From the NCBI RefSeq assembly GCF_013114545.1, contig NZ_VTXI01000015.1, forward strand, positions 1 to 64,000: a stretch of 64,000 nt of DNA. The letters run 5' to 3'. The notes under the pieces are model-generated. The model ran no database searches. It was not told the origin of the DNA and worked only from the letters and a program-made list of their open reading frames with translations. A program made the translations under genes and the position numbers. Within the stretch, counting starts at the first letter, position 1. Each line of letters starts with the position of its first letter. Positions 28,182 through 36,474 of the stretch are shown in pieces. This stretch comes from Vibrio sp. RE86 (GTDB lineage Bacteria > Pseudomonadota > Gammaproteobacteria > Enterobacterales > Vibrionaceae).

Positions 28182-28643
28182 ATGTCTAAAGAAACTCAAT
28201 TGCAGGTAGAAGCAATTAAAAACGGTACGGTAATCGACCATATCCCTGCTCAAATAGGTATTAAAGTCCTCAAGCTATTCTCGATGGACAAATCGAACCA
28301 GCGTGTCACGGTCGGTTTAAACTTGCCATCTTCAGCACTGGGTCATAAAGATCTGCTCAAGATTGAGAACGTATTCGTTACAGAAGAACAGGCAAGCAAA
28401 CTCGCTCTGTACGCACCTCACGCAACCGTGAATCAAATCGAAAATTACGAAGTCGTGAAAAAGCTGCCACTTGAACTGCCTGAGCAAGTAAACAATGTGT
28501 TTGAATGTCCAAATACTAATTGTATTACTCACGACGAACCTGTTGAAAGTAGCTTCAGCGTTTTGGAAAAGAAAGAAGACATTCGCCTTAAGTGTAAGTA
28601 CTGCGAAAAAGTATTCTCACGTGAAATTGTCACTGAGCGTTAG
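28182..28643 (+). CDS. pyrI: Aspartate carbamoyltransferase regulatory subunit
   Basis: Binds CTP/ATP and transmits allosteric control to PyrB in the c6r6 holoenzyme. The 153-aa protein has the nucleotide-binding N-terminal domain ([16 protein letters not shown]) and a C-terminal zinc domain with Cys109, Cys114, Cys138 and Cys141, the same positions as in E. coli. Confidence 0.97.
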   Translation: MSKETQLQVEAIKNGTVIDHIPAQIGIKVLKLFSMDKSNQRVTVGLNLPSSALGHKDLLKIENVFVTEEQASKLALYAPHATVNQIENYEVVKKLPLELPEQVNNVFECPNTNCITHDEPVESSFSVLEKKEDIRLKCKYCEKVFSREIVTER

Positions 28644-28679
28644 TCGCTAACCGTGCTATCTTGATGAGATAAAAGCGTG

Positions 28680-28709
28680 ATCCCTACTCCAACCGAGTGG
28701 GGATTTTTT
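28680..28709 (+). terminator. Terminator after pyrBI
   Basis: A 10-bp stem ATCCCTACTC/GAGTGGGGAT (one U-G pair) with a 5-nt loop is followed by TTTTT. Confidence 0.88.
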
Positions 28710-28779
28710 CTTTACGCAGTCTATAAATCACGGCACACTGAAGCCTCTTATTTCCCCCTAAAACAGATGGAACATAATA

Positions 28780-29169
28780 ATGACTAAAGTACTTCATACA
28801 GAATCAGCACCAGCAGCTATCGGCCCTTACGTTCAAGGTGTAGACCTAGGTAACATGGTACTGACTTCTGGCCAAATCCCAGTAAATCCAGCAACTGGTG
28901 AAGTATCTGCAGATATCGCAGAGCAGGCTCGTCAATCACTAGACAACGTTAAAGCGGTTGTAGAAGCGTCTGGCCTATCTGTTACTGATATCGTAAAAAT
29001 GACTGTATTCGTAAAAGACCTAAACGACTTCGGCACTGTAAACGAAGTTTATGGCAAGTTCTTCGACGAGCACAATGTAGCAAACTACCCAGCACGTTCA
29101 TGTGTTGAAGTTGCTCGCCTACCAAAAGATGTAGGTATCGAAATCGAAGCAATCGCGGTTCGTAAATAA
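28780..29169 (+). CDS. ridA: Enamine/imine deaminase RidA
   Basis: Hydrolyses reactive 2-aminoacrylate and related enamines released by PLP enzymes. The 129-aa Rid/YjgF protein has the active-site Arg106 in YPARSCVEV, plus TSGQIPVNP and GIEIEAIAV. It follows pyrI as in E. coli but is separated by a terminator, so it probably has its own promoter in 28710-28779. Codon use is biased as in highly expressed genes. Confidence 0.95.
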   Translation: MTKVLHTESAPAAIGPYVQGVDLGNMVLTSGQIPVNPATGEVSADIAEQARQSLDNVKAVVEASGLSVTDIVKMTVFVKDLNDFGTVNEVYGKFFDEHNVANYPARSCVEVARLPKDVGIEIEAIAVRK

Positions 29170-29187
29170 GCGCGATTAAAGCAGAAT

Positions 29188-29219
29188 GAAAAAAGCGAGC
29201 CGATGAGCTCGCTTTTTTG
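29188..29219. terminator. Bidirectional terminator after ridA
   Basis: AAAAAGCGAGC-CGAT-GAGCTCGCTTTTTT offers a GCGAGC/GCTCGC stem with T runs on both strands, between ridA and the converging 63-aa gene. Confidence 0.88.
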
Positions 29220-29236
29220 TTTGTTGGCGCACTGAA

Positions 29237-29428
29237 TTAATAGTACTTGTCGCAACCAGTGTGCAATTGTGGGTTATCAATCAAGTCATCCACTTCAACA
29301 GCCATTTGCTGATGCGAATCGGAATGTTCAACGAGTAGTGAGCGTGTTTGCGCGTCAACCACTAGGACTTTCCCAACCCCTTGTTGGCACTCTACCAACA
29401 TCCCTTTTTTGATCTCACTAATGTCCAT
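29237..29428 (-). CDS. Small conserved-looking protein of unknown function
   Basis: A 63-aa acidic protein (MDISEIKKGMLVECQQGVGKVLVVD...). The alternation IKKGMLVE..GVGKVLVVD...SLLVEH suggests a small beta-barrel of SH3/KOW type, but I do not recognise the family. Evidence that it is real: a good AGGAG 6 nt before the ATG at 29428, and terminators on both sides. The C-terminal TGCDKYY is Cys/Tyr-containing and may be disordered. Confidence 0.6.
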   Translation of the reverse strand: MDISEIKKGMLVECQQGVGKVLVVDAQTRSLLVEHSDSHQQMAVEVDDLIDNPQLHTGCDKYY

Positions 29429-29480
29429 CATTCTCTCCTTATGTAGTAAAGAAGAGTACGGAAGAGGTGAATAACAAGAT

Positions 29481-29510
29481 CAAAAAAGCCGACAATCATG
29501 CCGGCTTTCA
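29481..29510 (-). terminator. Terminator after mdh
   Basis: On the minus strand AAGCCG...CGGCTT is followed by TTTTTT, 18 nt past the mdh stop. Confidence 0.8.
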
Positions 29511-29528
29511 AAATAGTTTAGGGCGAAC

Positions 29529-30461
29529 TTACTTAACGAAGTCTACACCTGTTTGAATGTCACCATTCAATGTTTCTAGCATACCGTCTAGTGCTGATTT
29601 TTCGAAATCACTTAGAGGGCCGTAGCTAAGCACTTCTTCCACACCATCTTTACCTAGTTTCACAGGCTGTGCAAAGAATGGGGCGTGCTCGCCATCACCT
29701 TCAACGTAAGCGTATTCAATCACTTCTTCACCTTGCGCCGCTTTCACAAGCGCTAGGCCAAAGCGACATGCTGCTTGACCCATAGATAGAGTCGCAGAGC
29801 CGCCACCCGCTTTTGCTTCAACAACTTCCGTACCCGCGTTCTGGATACGTTTAGTCAGTGCCGCAACTTCTTGATCCGTAAACTCAACACCTTCAACCTG
29901 TGAAAGTAGAGGAAGAATCGTCACACCAGAGTGGCCGCCGATGACAGGAACACGTACTTCGCCTGGATCTTTATCTTTAAGATCAGCAACAAACGTTTCA
30001 GAACGAATCACATCCAGTGTCGTAACACCAAATAGACGACGCTTATCGTAGACGCCGGCCTGCTTTAGTACTTCTGCTGCGATTGGCACCGTTGTGTTCA
30101 CTGGGTTGGTAATGATACCCACAAGAGCTTTTGGACATACATCAGCAATACGCTGAGCAAGAGACTTCACAATGCCCGCATTCACATTGAACAGGTCTGC
30201 ACGATCCATACCTGGTTTACGAGCAACACCTGCTGAAATTAGTACAACATCTGCACCTTCTAACGCTGGTGATGGGTCTTCACCTGCGTAACCTTTGATC
30301 GATACTGGCGTTGGGATATGGCTTAGATCAGCGGCAACACCTGGAGTAACAGGGGCAATATCATAAAGCGCAAGATCTGAACCTGCAGGAAGGCGGTTTT
30401 TAAGTAGTAGAGCTAGGGCTTGACCGATGCCACCAGCGGCACCAATAACGGCTACTTTCAT
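29529..30461 (-). CDS. mdh: Malate dehydrogenase (NAD-dependent)
   Basis: Interconverts malate and oxaloacetate in the TCA cycle. The 310-aa protein has the Rossmann motif GAAGGIGQ (7-14), the Arg-containing active-site loop ([12 protein letters not shown]), [15 protein letters not shown] and the catalytic His in [12 protein letters not shown]. It is divergent from argR over 328 bp, an order common in gammaproteobacteria. Confidence 0.98.
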   Translation of the reverse strand: MKVAVIGAAGGIGQALALLLKNRLPAGSDLALYDIAPVTPGVAADLSHIPTPVSIKGYAGEDPSPALEGADVVLISAGVARKPGMDRADLFNVNAGIVKSLAQRIADVCPKALVGIITNPVNTTVPIAAEVLKQAGVYDKRRLFGVTTLDVIRSETFVADLKDKDPGEVRVPVIGGHSGVTILPLLSQVEGVEFTDQEVAALTKRIQNAGTEVVEAKAGGGSATLSMGQAACRFGLALVKAAQGEEVIEYAYVEGDGEHAPFFAQPVKLGKDGVEEVLSYGPLSDFEKSALDGMLETLNGDIQTGVDFVK

Positions 30462-30789
30462 CGTAGTTCTCCTTGAGATGACTCTCTTATATGTTTTGTA
30501 GGTTGAATGTGTTTCAGTGATTTCAAACTATAGTAATCACAAGCTGATTACAAACAGTTAACGTCAGCTTTGCGACCTTGCGCAATGCATCGAAAAGAGT
30601 GCGTCACGCCTTTTGGCAATTAGCTTGTTGATCTCTTTCTATCGGGGAGAATTATACGCCTTTATGTCAATAAATCGTGCCAGTTTACAGTGATTTGTTA
30701 GACAGAATTGATGTTTATCATTGGCAGTATTTGCATATCTATGCGAGAATATTCACTTGCTTTTTATAAATAACAATAGAAAGAGAACC
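30462..30789. other. Divergent intergenic region mdh / argR
   Basis: No gene is seen. On the minus strand a TATAAT (30651-30656) is a probable mdh -10 with a long leader. Near argR there is an ARG-like box at 30730-30747 and a TATAAA (30765-30770). AAGAGAA precedes the argR ATG. Confidence 0.45.
30730..30747 (+). promoter_or_regulatory. Candidate ARG box of argR
   Basis: TGCAT-ATCT-ATGCG (30732-30745) fits the broad ArgR/AhrC core TGMAT-N4-ATKCA in 9 of 10 positions. It overlaps a second half site ATTCA (30751-30755). Autoregulation is known in E. coli, so the place is right, but the second box is not at the usual 21-bp spacing. Confidence 0.45.
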
Positions 30790-31260
30790 ATGCGCCATTC
30801 AGAAAAACAAGATAACCTCGTCCGCGCTTTTAAAGCCCTGCTAAAAGAAGAGCGTTTTGGCTCCCAAGGCGATATTGTCGAAGCGCTGAAAAACGAAGGG
30901 TTTGAGAACATCAACCAGTCGAAAGTGTCTCGCATGCTGACCAAGTTCGGAGCTGTTCGTACACGTAATGCTAAAATGGAGATGGTTTACTGTCTTCCTG
31001 CAGAGCTTGGTGTTCCGACTGTTTCAAGCTCTTTACGTGAACTTGTGCTTGATATCGACCACAATAATGCACTGGTTGTGATTCACACAGGCCCTGGTGC
31101 TGCACAGTTAATTGCTCGTCTACTGGATTCCCTCGGTAAAGCTGAAGGCATTTTAGGTGTTGTCGCTGGAGACGATACTATTTTTATTACTCCGACCCTG
31201 TCTATCACAACCGAGCAGCTGTTTAACTCAGTTTGTGACCTGTTTGAGTACACGGGTTAA
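30790..31260 (+). CDS. argR: Arginine repressor ArgR
   Basis: Hexameric arginine-dependent repressor of arginine synthesis and accessory factor in Xer recombination. The start at 30790 ([15 protein letters not shown]) matches the family; the open frame runs 23 codons further upstream without support. The 156-aa protein has an N-terminal winged helix ([21 protein letters not shown]) and a C-terminal arginine-binding/oligomerisation domain with the GDDTIFI motif. It is divergent from mdh. Confidence 0.96.
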   Translation: MRHSEKQDNLVRAFKALLKEERFGSQGDIVEALKNEGFENINQSKVSRMLTKFGAVRTRNAKMEMVYCLPAELGVPTVSSSLRELVLDIDHNNALVVIHTGPGAAQLIARLLDSLGKAEGILGVVAGDDTIFITPTLSITTEQLFNSVCDLFEYTG

Positions 31261-31602
31261 CCAGTTAAATTCATTATTTGAATGAATATCACACTACAGT
31301 CACGCCTATATCCATGGCGTGATTGAGATCACATCTTAAAAAAATCATACATTTTGACTAGACATATCGTAAATGACTGATTTTTATACTCTTAAATTAT
31401 AAACCCTCCTTATTAAGAATTATCGTACTTAGCGATTTTCACTATATCCCTTAACATTCATGTAATTATGTGCCGATTTTTTGCTATTATTCAGCCACTT
31501 TTTCAACATACGGATTGAAAAAGATGCCGTTTCCATCAATAGGAAACGCCCTTAGCAACTACAATTGCAAAGGGGTAATAATGAATAAAGGAAGGGAAAT
31601 TC
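31261..31602 (+). other. 342-bp region upstream of the TAXI transporter
   Basis: The region holds an inverted repeat TCACGCC/GGCGTGA (31300-31322), an overlapping strong CRP site (31315-31336), a hairpin CGTTTCC/GGAAACG (31528-31548) and a 14-codon upstream ORF (31581-31625) that overlaps the start of the binding-protein gene. No longer gene is seen. Confidence 0.6.
31315..31336 (+). promoter_or_regulatory. CRP site upstream of the TAXI-TRAP operon
   Basis: CGTGA-TTGAGA-TCACA (31318-31333) matches TGTGA-N6-TCACA in 9 of 10 core bases, and its flanks also resemble the extended consensus (GATCACATCT). It lies 267 bp before the transporter gene and 55 bp past argR, so it most likely serves the transporter. 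Carbon-source control is inferred. Confidence 0.6.
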
Positions 31603-31625
31603 ATGGCATTAAACAAACTTGTTAA
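31581..31625 (+). CDS. Possible 14-codon upstream ORF overlapping the TAXI gene start
   Basis: ATG at 31581 has AAGGGG 5 nt upstream, a better-placed Shine-Dalgarno than many genes here. The frame (MNKGREIHGIKQTC) runs out of frame through the ATG of the binding-protein gene (31603) and stops at 31625. It could couple or dampen translation of that gene, or be chance. No conservation data are available. Confidence 0.3.
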   Translation: MNKGREIHGIKQTC

Positions 31626-32571
31626 GGTTGGCGCAATTGCTGCTGCAGTTATGGGCGCAGGCGCTGTTAACGCTCAAGAGTTCATCACAATCGGTACTGG
31701 TTCTGTAACGGGTGTTTACTACCCAACTGGCGGTGCGATCTGTAAGCTTGTTAACAAAGGCCGTAAAGACCACAACATCCGTTGTTCTGTAGAATCGACA
31801 GGTGGTTCGATTTACAACGTGAACACTATCCGTGCAGGCGAACTAGACTTCGGTATCGTTCAGTCTGACTGGCAGTACCACGGTTACAACGGTACAAGTA
31901 AGTTTGCTGAGCAAGGCCCGTACAAAGAGCTACGTGCAGTATTCTCTCTACACACAGAACCGTTCAACATCATCGCTCGTAGCGATGCTGGTATCGAAGA
32001 CGTTTCTGACCTTAAAGGCAAACGCGTAAACATTGGTAACCCAGGTTCTGGTGACCGTGCAACAATGGGTGTTGTGATGGAAGCTATGGGCTGGACTAAC
32101 GATGACTTCAAACTTGCTTCAGAGCTAAAAGGTTCTGAGCGTTCACAAGCACTTTGTGACAACAAGATTGACGCATTTGTTTACGTGGTTGGTCACCCGA
32201 ACGGATCTATCAAAGAAGCAACAACATCATGTGATGCGAAGCTAGTTTCTGCAACTGGTGCGAAAATCGATGAAATCGTTGCGAACAACCCTTACTACGC
32301 ATTCAGCTCAGTTCCAGCAGGTATGTACCGTGGCACTGACAAAGACGTAAACAGCTTCGGTGTTGCTGCAACTATGGTAACAACGACTAACGTTTCTGAT
32401 GACGTTGCGTACAATGTAGCGAAATCTGTATTCGAAAACTTCGATACATTTAAGCGTCTACACCCAGCATTCGCGAACCTGAAGAAAGAAGACATGGTTC
32501 AAGCGGGTCTGTCTATCCCTCTACACCCAGGTGCAGAGAAATACTACAAAGAAATTGGTCTACTTAAGTAA
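31603..32571 (+). CDS. TAXI-family TRAP transporter substrate-binding protein
   Basis: Periplasmic receptor of a TRAP transporter of the TAXI (TRAP-associated extracytoplasmic immunogenic) type. A signal peptide ends near AVNA/QEF (residue 24). Family features are FITIGTGSVTGVYYPTGGAIC, STGGSIYNVNTIRAGELDFGIVQSD (in parts) and DLKGKRVNIGNPGSG. Members studied elsewhere bind glutamate, glutamine or related dicarboxylates, but the ligand here is not provable. It is strongly codon-biased, consistent with an abundant binding protein. The permease gene follows after 233 bp with a hairpin between. Confidence 0.92.
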   Translation: MALNKLVKVGAIAAAVMGAGAVNAQEFITIGTGSVTGVYYPTGGAICKLVNKGRKDHNIRCSVESTGGSIYNVNTIRAGELDFGIVQSDWQYHGYNGTSKFAEQGPYKELRAVFSLHTEPFNIIARSDAGIEDVSDLKGKRVNIGNPGSGDRATMGVVMEAMGWTNDDFKLASELKGSERSQALCDNKIDAFVYVVGHPNGSIKEATTSCDAKLVSATGAKIDEIVANNPYYAFSSVPAGMYRGTDKDVNSFGVAATMVTTTNVSDDVAYNVAKSVFENFDTFKRLHPAFANLKKEDMVQAGLSIPLHPGAEKYYKEIGLLK

Positions 32572-32584
32572 TCCAAATCTTTGA

Positions 32585-32616
32585 CAACTAAGGGGGCGTA
32601 TCGCCTCCTTAGTTTA
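32585..32616 (+). terminator. Intercistronic hairpin between binding protein and permease
   Basis: AACTAAGG-G-GGCG-TAT-CGCC-T-CCTTAGTT makes a 13-bp stem 14 nt past the stop. The following sequence has few T residues (TTATGTCTTTG), so it may be a partial terminator or a 3' stabiliser that keeps binding protein in excess over permease. Confidence 0.65.
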
Positions 32617-32804
32617 TGTCTTTGTGGTCAATGAAATGACTACACTCTATTTTGAGTTTCACATTCTTGAAACTCTTTCTCGTTTTATACCTAAGAAACC
32701 CACACAACTGAGCAATATTTCATCTTTTCACTACACTAAAAGATGCTAAATAAAGGTTCTCATAATCATAAATATACGGACCATTTATAATAAGGATAAA
32801 GTAC

Positions 32805-35384
32805 ATGTCGAAGACAAACACTCCGTCTCAAGATGTGCAAGAAATGGTAGCTCAATCCGACACTGGTGCACGTGCTCCTTCAGGACTACCAGGTCGCATT
32901 TTGTGGTTTGTGCCGCTATGTTGGTCTCTATTCCAACTTTGGTACGCCTCCCCTCTACCATTCATTTTTGATTTTGCCGTACTTAACGATACTGAAGCGC
33001 GTTCAATCCATTTGATGTTTGCGGTGTTCCTAGCATTTACTGCTTACCCAGCACTAAAAAACTCACCTAGGGACCGAATTCCACCAGTCGATTGGTTACT
33101 TGCGCTTGCGGGTAGTTTTTCTGCTGCTTATATCTATATTTTCTATACCGAACTCGCGAACCGTTCAGGCGCACCAACAACGTTTGATATCGTTGTTGCT
33201 GTTACGGGCATGGTTCTACTTTTAGAAGCCACTCGCCGTGCTCTTGGTCCTCCGCTAATGGTGGTTGCAGCTGTATTCTTGCTGTACACCTTTGGTGGCC
33301 CTCACATGCCTGATGTTATTGCTCACAAAGGGGCAAGCTTAAACAAAGCGATGTCTCACCTATGGCTAACCACCGAAGGTGTCTTTGGTGTTGCACTTGG
33401 CGTATCAACCTCTTTTGTTTTCTTGTTTGTACTATTTGGTGCCATGCTGGAACGTGCGGGCGCGGGCGCATACTTCATCAAGGTTGCATTCTCTCTACTT
33501 GGCCATATGAAAGGTGGTCCTGCAAAAGCTGCAGTTGTTGCATCAGGTCTATCTGGCCTAGTTTCAGGCTCATCGATTGCTAACGTCGTAACTACAGGTA
33601 CATTCACGATTCCATTGATGAAACGTGTTGGTTTCCCTGGGACAAAAGCGGGTGCCGTTGAAGTTGCAGCTTCAACCAACGGTCAGCTTACTCCACCAAT
33701 CATGGGTGCAGCGGCGTTCTTGATGGTTGAATATGTAGGTATCTCTTATGTAGAAGTTATCAAAGCGGCGATTCTTCCTGCTCTGATTTCATACATAGCT
33801 CTTATCTACATCGTTCACCTTGAAGCTTGTAAAGCGGGTATGACAGGTCTTCCTCGTCGTCATAACCCTACGCTACTCGCTAGCCTGCTGTCATTTACTG
33901 GCACGATTCTAGGTCTGTGTGTCATTAGTGGCGCAGTTTACTACGGTGTAGGCTGGACTAAAGATGTCTTCGGCGATGCGGCAACACCGATTGTTACAGT
34001 TGCTCTACTACTTTCTTATGTTGGGCTCGTTAAGATTTCATCTAACTACGCGAAAGAAGGTGCTATCGAGATTGATGCTGAGCTGACAGAAGTGCCTGAT
34101 CCAGGTCCAACAATTAAATCAGGTCTGCACTTCTTGCTACCAATCGTTGTTTTGGTTTGGTGTTTAACGGTTGAACGCTTCTCACCTGGTCTATCTGCTT
34201 TCTGGGCAACAGTCTTTATGATCTTCATCCTACTGACTCAACGTCCATTAATCGCAATGATGTCTAAAGAGGGATCGGTAGCCGAGCAAACTAAAGAAGG
34301 TTTTGTTGATCTAGCTGAAAGTTTAGTTTCAGGCGCTCGTAATATGATTGGTATCGGTGTTGCAACGGCAGCAGCAGGTACGGTCGTAGGTGTGGTGACA
34401 CTGACGGGTATTGGTCTTGTAATGACTGACTTCGTCGAGTTTATCTCGGGCGGTAACATCATCCTAATGCTGTTGTTTACTGCAGTCATCAGCTTGATTC
34501 TAGGTATGGGTCTACCAACAACCGCAAACTACATCGTTGTATCAACCCTGATGGCGCCTGTTATCGTGACACTTGGTGCACAAAGTGGCTTGATCATTCC
34601 ACTGATTGCGGTTCACCTATTCGTGTTCTACTTCGGTATTTTGGCGGATGATACACCACCTGTAGGTCTTGCAGCCTTTGCAGCGGCAGCAATCGCGAAA
34701 TCAGATCCGATACGAACAGGTATACAAGGTTTTACCTACGATATTCGAACTGCCATTTTGCCATTTATGTTTATCTTCAATACTCAGCTACTGTTGATGG
34801 GCATTGATAGTATTTGGCATTTGTTGATGACCATTATCTCCTCGGTTATTGCCATGTTGATATTCTCCGCGGCAACCCAAGGATGGTGGTTTACCAAGAA
34901 CAAGTGGTGGGAAACAGTCGCACTGTTGGTTCTAACGTTTACTTTCTTCCGTCCAGGTTTCTGGTGGGATCAAGTTTACCCAGCGAAAGTACTACACCCT
35001 GGTACTGAGATTGTTCAGATCACTGAAAACTTGAAAGTTGGTGAGGAAATTGAACTTCTCGTTGCTGGTGAGAACCTTGAAGGTGACTACATCTCGAAAA
35101 CAGTTCGCCTACCATTCGAGGATCGTGCGACAACAGCAGAAGAGCGTATTAGCTCTATGGGCCTAATGCTCAACGATGCCAACGGTCGTATGCTAGTCGA
35201 TATGGTTGAATTTGGCAGCCCTGCTGAAGCGGCTGGTGTCGATTTTGATTGGGAAATCCGTTCTGTGGTTGTTGATGCAGACCGACCAATGAAAGAGTGG
35301 GTATTCGTCCCTGCTCTTATCCTTCTGATTGGTCTGGCGATGAACCAGAGACGACGAGCTCGAAAGGAACAACTGAGCGCGTAA
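32805..35384 (+). CDS. TRAP transporter fused permease (4TM + 12TM), DUF3394 C terminus
   Basis: Sodium-coupled secondary transporter subunit in which the small (DctQ-like) and large (DctM-like) membrane parts are fused, the norm for TAXI systems. The 859-aa protein has a hydrophilic N-terminal tail, four helices (to about 160), then the DctM-like core with ASGLSGLVSGSSIANVVTTG and GLPTTANYIVVSTLMAPV motifs. The last 120 residues form a soluble domain between two final membrane segments (PAEAAGVDFDWEIRSVVVD, PDZ-like, DUF3394). It works with the upstream TAXI protein. Confidence 0.93.
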   Translation: MSKTNTPSQDVQEMVAQSDTGARAPSGLPGRILWFVPLCWSLFQLWYASPLPFIFDFAVLNDTEARSIHLMFAVFLAFTAYPALKNSPRDRIPPVDWLLALAGSFSAAYIYIFYTELANRSGAPTTFDIVVAVTGMVLLLEATRRALGPPLMVVAAVFLLYTFGGPHMPDVIAHKGASLNKAMSHLWLTTEGVFGVALGVSTSFVFLFVLFGAMLERAGAGAYFIKVAFSLLGHMKGGPAKAAVVASGLSGLVSGSSIANVVTTGTFTIPLMKRVGFPGTKAGAVEVAASTNGQLTPPIMGAAAFLMVEYVGISYVEVIKAAILPALISYIALIYIVHLEACKAGMTGLPRRHNPTLLASLLSFTGTILGLCVISGAVYYGVGWTKDVFGDAATPIVTVALLLSYVGLVKISSNYAKEGAIEIDAELTEVPDPGPTIKSGLHFLLPIVVLVWCLTVERFSPGLSAFWATVFMIFILLTQRPLIAMMSKEGSVAEQTKEGFVDLAESLVSGARNMIGIGVATAAAGTVVGVVTLTGIGLVMTDFVEFISGGNIILMLLFTAVISLILGMGLPTTANYIVVSTLMAPVIVTLGAQSGLIIPLIAVHLFVFYFGILADDTPPVGLAAFAAAAIAKSDPIRTGIQGFTYDIRTAILPFMFIFNTQLLLMGIDSIWHLLMTIISSVIAMLIFSAATQGWWFTKNKWWETVALLVLTFTFFRPGFWWDQVYPAKVLHPGTEIVQITENLKVGEEIELLVAGENLEGDYISKTVRLPFEDRATTAEERISSMGLMLNDANGRMLVDMVEFGSPAEAAGVDFDWEIRSVVVDADRPMKEWVFVPALILLIGLAMNQRRRARKEQLSA

Positions 35385-35477
35385 CTTAATCAGCCCCATG
35401 CGCAGTGTGGGGCTACAATTAAGCTAAGGATGCATTAACTCGACCTGTTATTTGAGGTCACTAAAAGAGAACTCTCA

Positions 35478-35915
35478 ATGTATAAGCAAATTCTTGTTCC
35501 TGTAGATTTAAACGACAAAGGCTTCTCAGACAAAGCAGTAGAGCTCGCCGTTTGGCATGCGAAACACTCTAATGCCGAAGTACATCTATTGAATGTATTA
35601 CCAGGTATTCATATGTCGATGGTCGCGAGCTACTTTCCAAAAGATGCTGCATTGAAAATGAAAGCCGATGTTGAAAATCAACTAAAAGAGTTCGCCGTTA
35701 ATCACATCGATGATGATGTCGTGTACCGAGTGCACGTGGGTGAAGGTAAGCCTTACTCAACGATTTTAGATTACGCTGAAAGACTGGGCGCTGACCTTAT
35801 CGTCATGCCAAGTCATAAGCGCTCAAAGATGGATAAAGTCGTTTTAGGTTCTGTCGCAAGCAAAGTGGTACAGAACTCACCAATCAATGTTTTGGTGGTT
35901 AAACCTCAGGGTTAA
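35478..35915 (+). CDS. UspA-family protein linked to the TRAP transporter
   Basis: A single-domain universal stress protein (145 aa) with the classic MYKQILVPVDLNDKGFSDKAVELA start and LGADLIVMPSHKRSKMDKVVLGSVASKVV end. The ATP-binding G-x2-G-x9-G-S motif is degenerate: the positions usually held by glycines read Pro-Ser-His-Lys, and only the final GS remains, so it may not bind ATP. In Halomonas the Usp protein TeaD is encoded with the TeaABC TRAP transporter and regulates it; a similar role is inferred from the 93-bp spacing after the permease. Confidence 0.88.
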   Translation: MYKQILVPVDLNDKGFSDKAVELAVWHAKHSNAEVHLLNVLPGIHMSMVASYFPKDAALKMKADVENQLKEFAVNHIDDDVVYRVHVGEGKPYSTILDYAERLGADLIVMPSHKRSKMDKVVLGSVASKVVQNSPINVLVVKPQG

Positions 35916-35934
35916 GACTTTGCCACAACTCTTT

Positions 35935-35962
35935 AAAAGGCGCTCCTTAGCGCCTTTTTTAT
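35935..35962 (+). terminator. Terminator after the TRAP-UspA operon
   Basis: AAGGCGCT-CCTT-AGCGCCTT followed by TTTT lies 20 nt past the usp stop and closes the transporter unit. Confidence 0.9.
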
Positions 35963-36022
35963 TGTCTAAGTTCGGTTGATAGGTAATAGCTATCAATATA
36001 ATCGTTTCAATCCAATTCATTT

Positions 36023-36041
36023 AATAAGAATAATTCTCAAT
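36023..36041 (+). promoter_or_regulatory. Candidate Fur box
   Basis: TAAGAAT-A-ATTCTCA (36025-36039) is a 7-1-7 inverted repeat with one arm mismatch, close to the Fur core TGATAAT-N-ATTATCA. It lies 41 bp before the DUF2061 ATG. Site seen; iron control is inference. Confidence 0.5.
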
Positions 36042-36081
36042 AATAACCCTATCGAACATACACAACGATTAGGTTATTCCC

Positions 36082-36474
36082 ATGAAAAAGACTCTCACCT
36101 TTGCAGCGATTCATTTCACCATTGCGTTTAGCGTTGCTTACTTGCTAACAGGTGACATTCTTATCGGCAGCCTAGTCGCAATGGTTGAGCCGACGGTTAA
36201 CTCGGTCGCTTTCTACTTTCATGAAAGAGCTTGGCAACAAAGCCGGTTACTACAACGATTGGCGACTTCAGCCAGAGTAAAAACGATCAGCTTTGCAATC
36301 GTACACTTTAGCGTAGCCTTTGGTGTGGTGTATTTGATGACAGGTGATGCGTTTATTGGGGGTGTAATGGCAACCATTGAACCAACAATCAATACGGTTG
36401 CCTACTACTTCCATGAAAAGGTGTGGCTAAGAAAACAAGAAACCACACCACACTGGCACTGTGTACATGCTTAA
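36082..36474 (+). CDS. Tandem DUF2061 membrane protein
   Basis: A 130-aa integral membrane protein made of two copies of the DUF2061 unit: residues 3-51 (KTLTFAAIHFTIAFSVAYLLTG...EPTVNSVAFYFHERAW) and 67-115 (KTISFAIVHFSVAFGVVYLMTG...EPTINTVAYYFHEKVW), about 60% identical. Each unit has two hydrophobic helices and an E-P-T-x-N-x-V-A-x-Y-F-H-E signature. The function of DUF2061 is unknown. A Fur-like box lies upstream. The last four bases overlap the converging gene. The C terminus is His/Cys-containing (HWHCVHA). Confidence 0.8.
   Translation: MKKTLTFAAIHFTIAFSVAYLLTGDILIGSLVAMVEPTVNSVAFYFHERAWQQSRLLQRLATSARVKTISFAIVHFSVAFGVVYLMTGDAFIGGVMATIEPTINTVAYYFHEKVWLRKQETTPHWHCVHA

Noticed and set aside
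30721..30789. 23-codon N-terminal extension of ArgR
   Set aside because: It would cover the promoter and ARG-box region; the family starts at MRHSEKQ, with AAGAGAA before it.
31261..31280. argR terminator at ATTCATTATTTGAATGAAT
   Set aside because: A short AT-rich stem without a T run; not convincing as a Rho-independent terminator.
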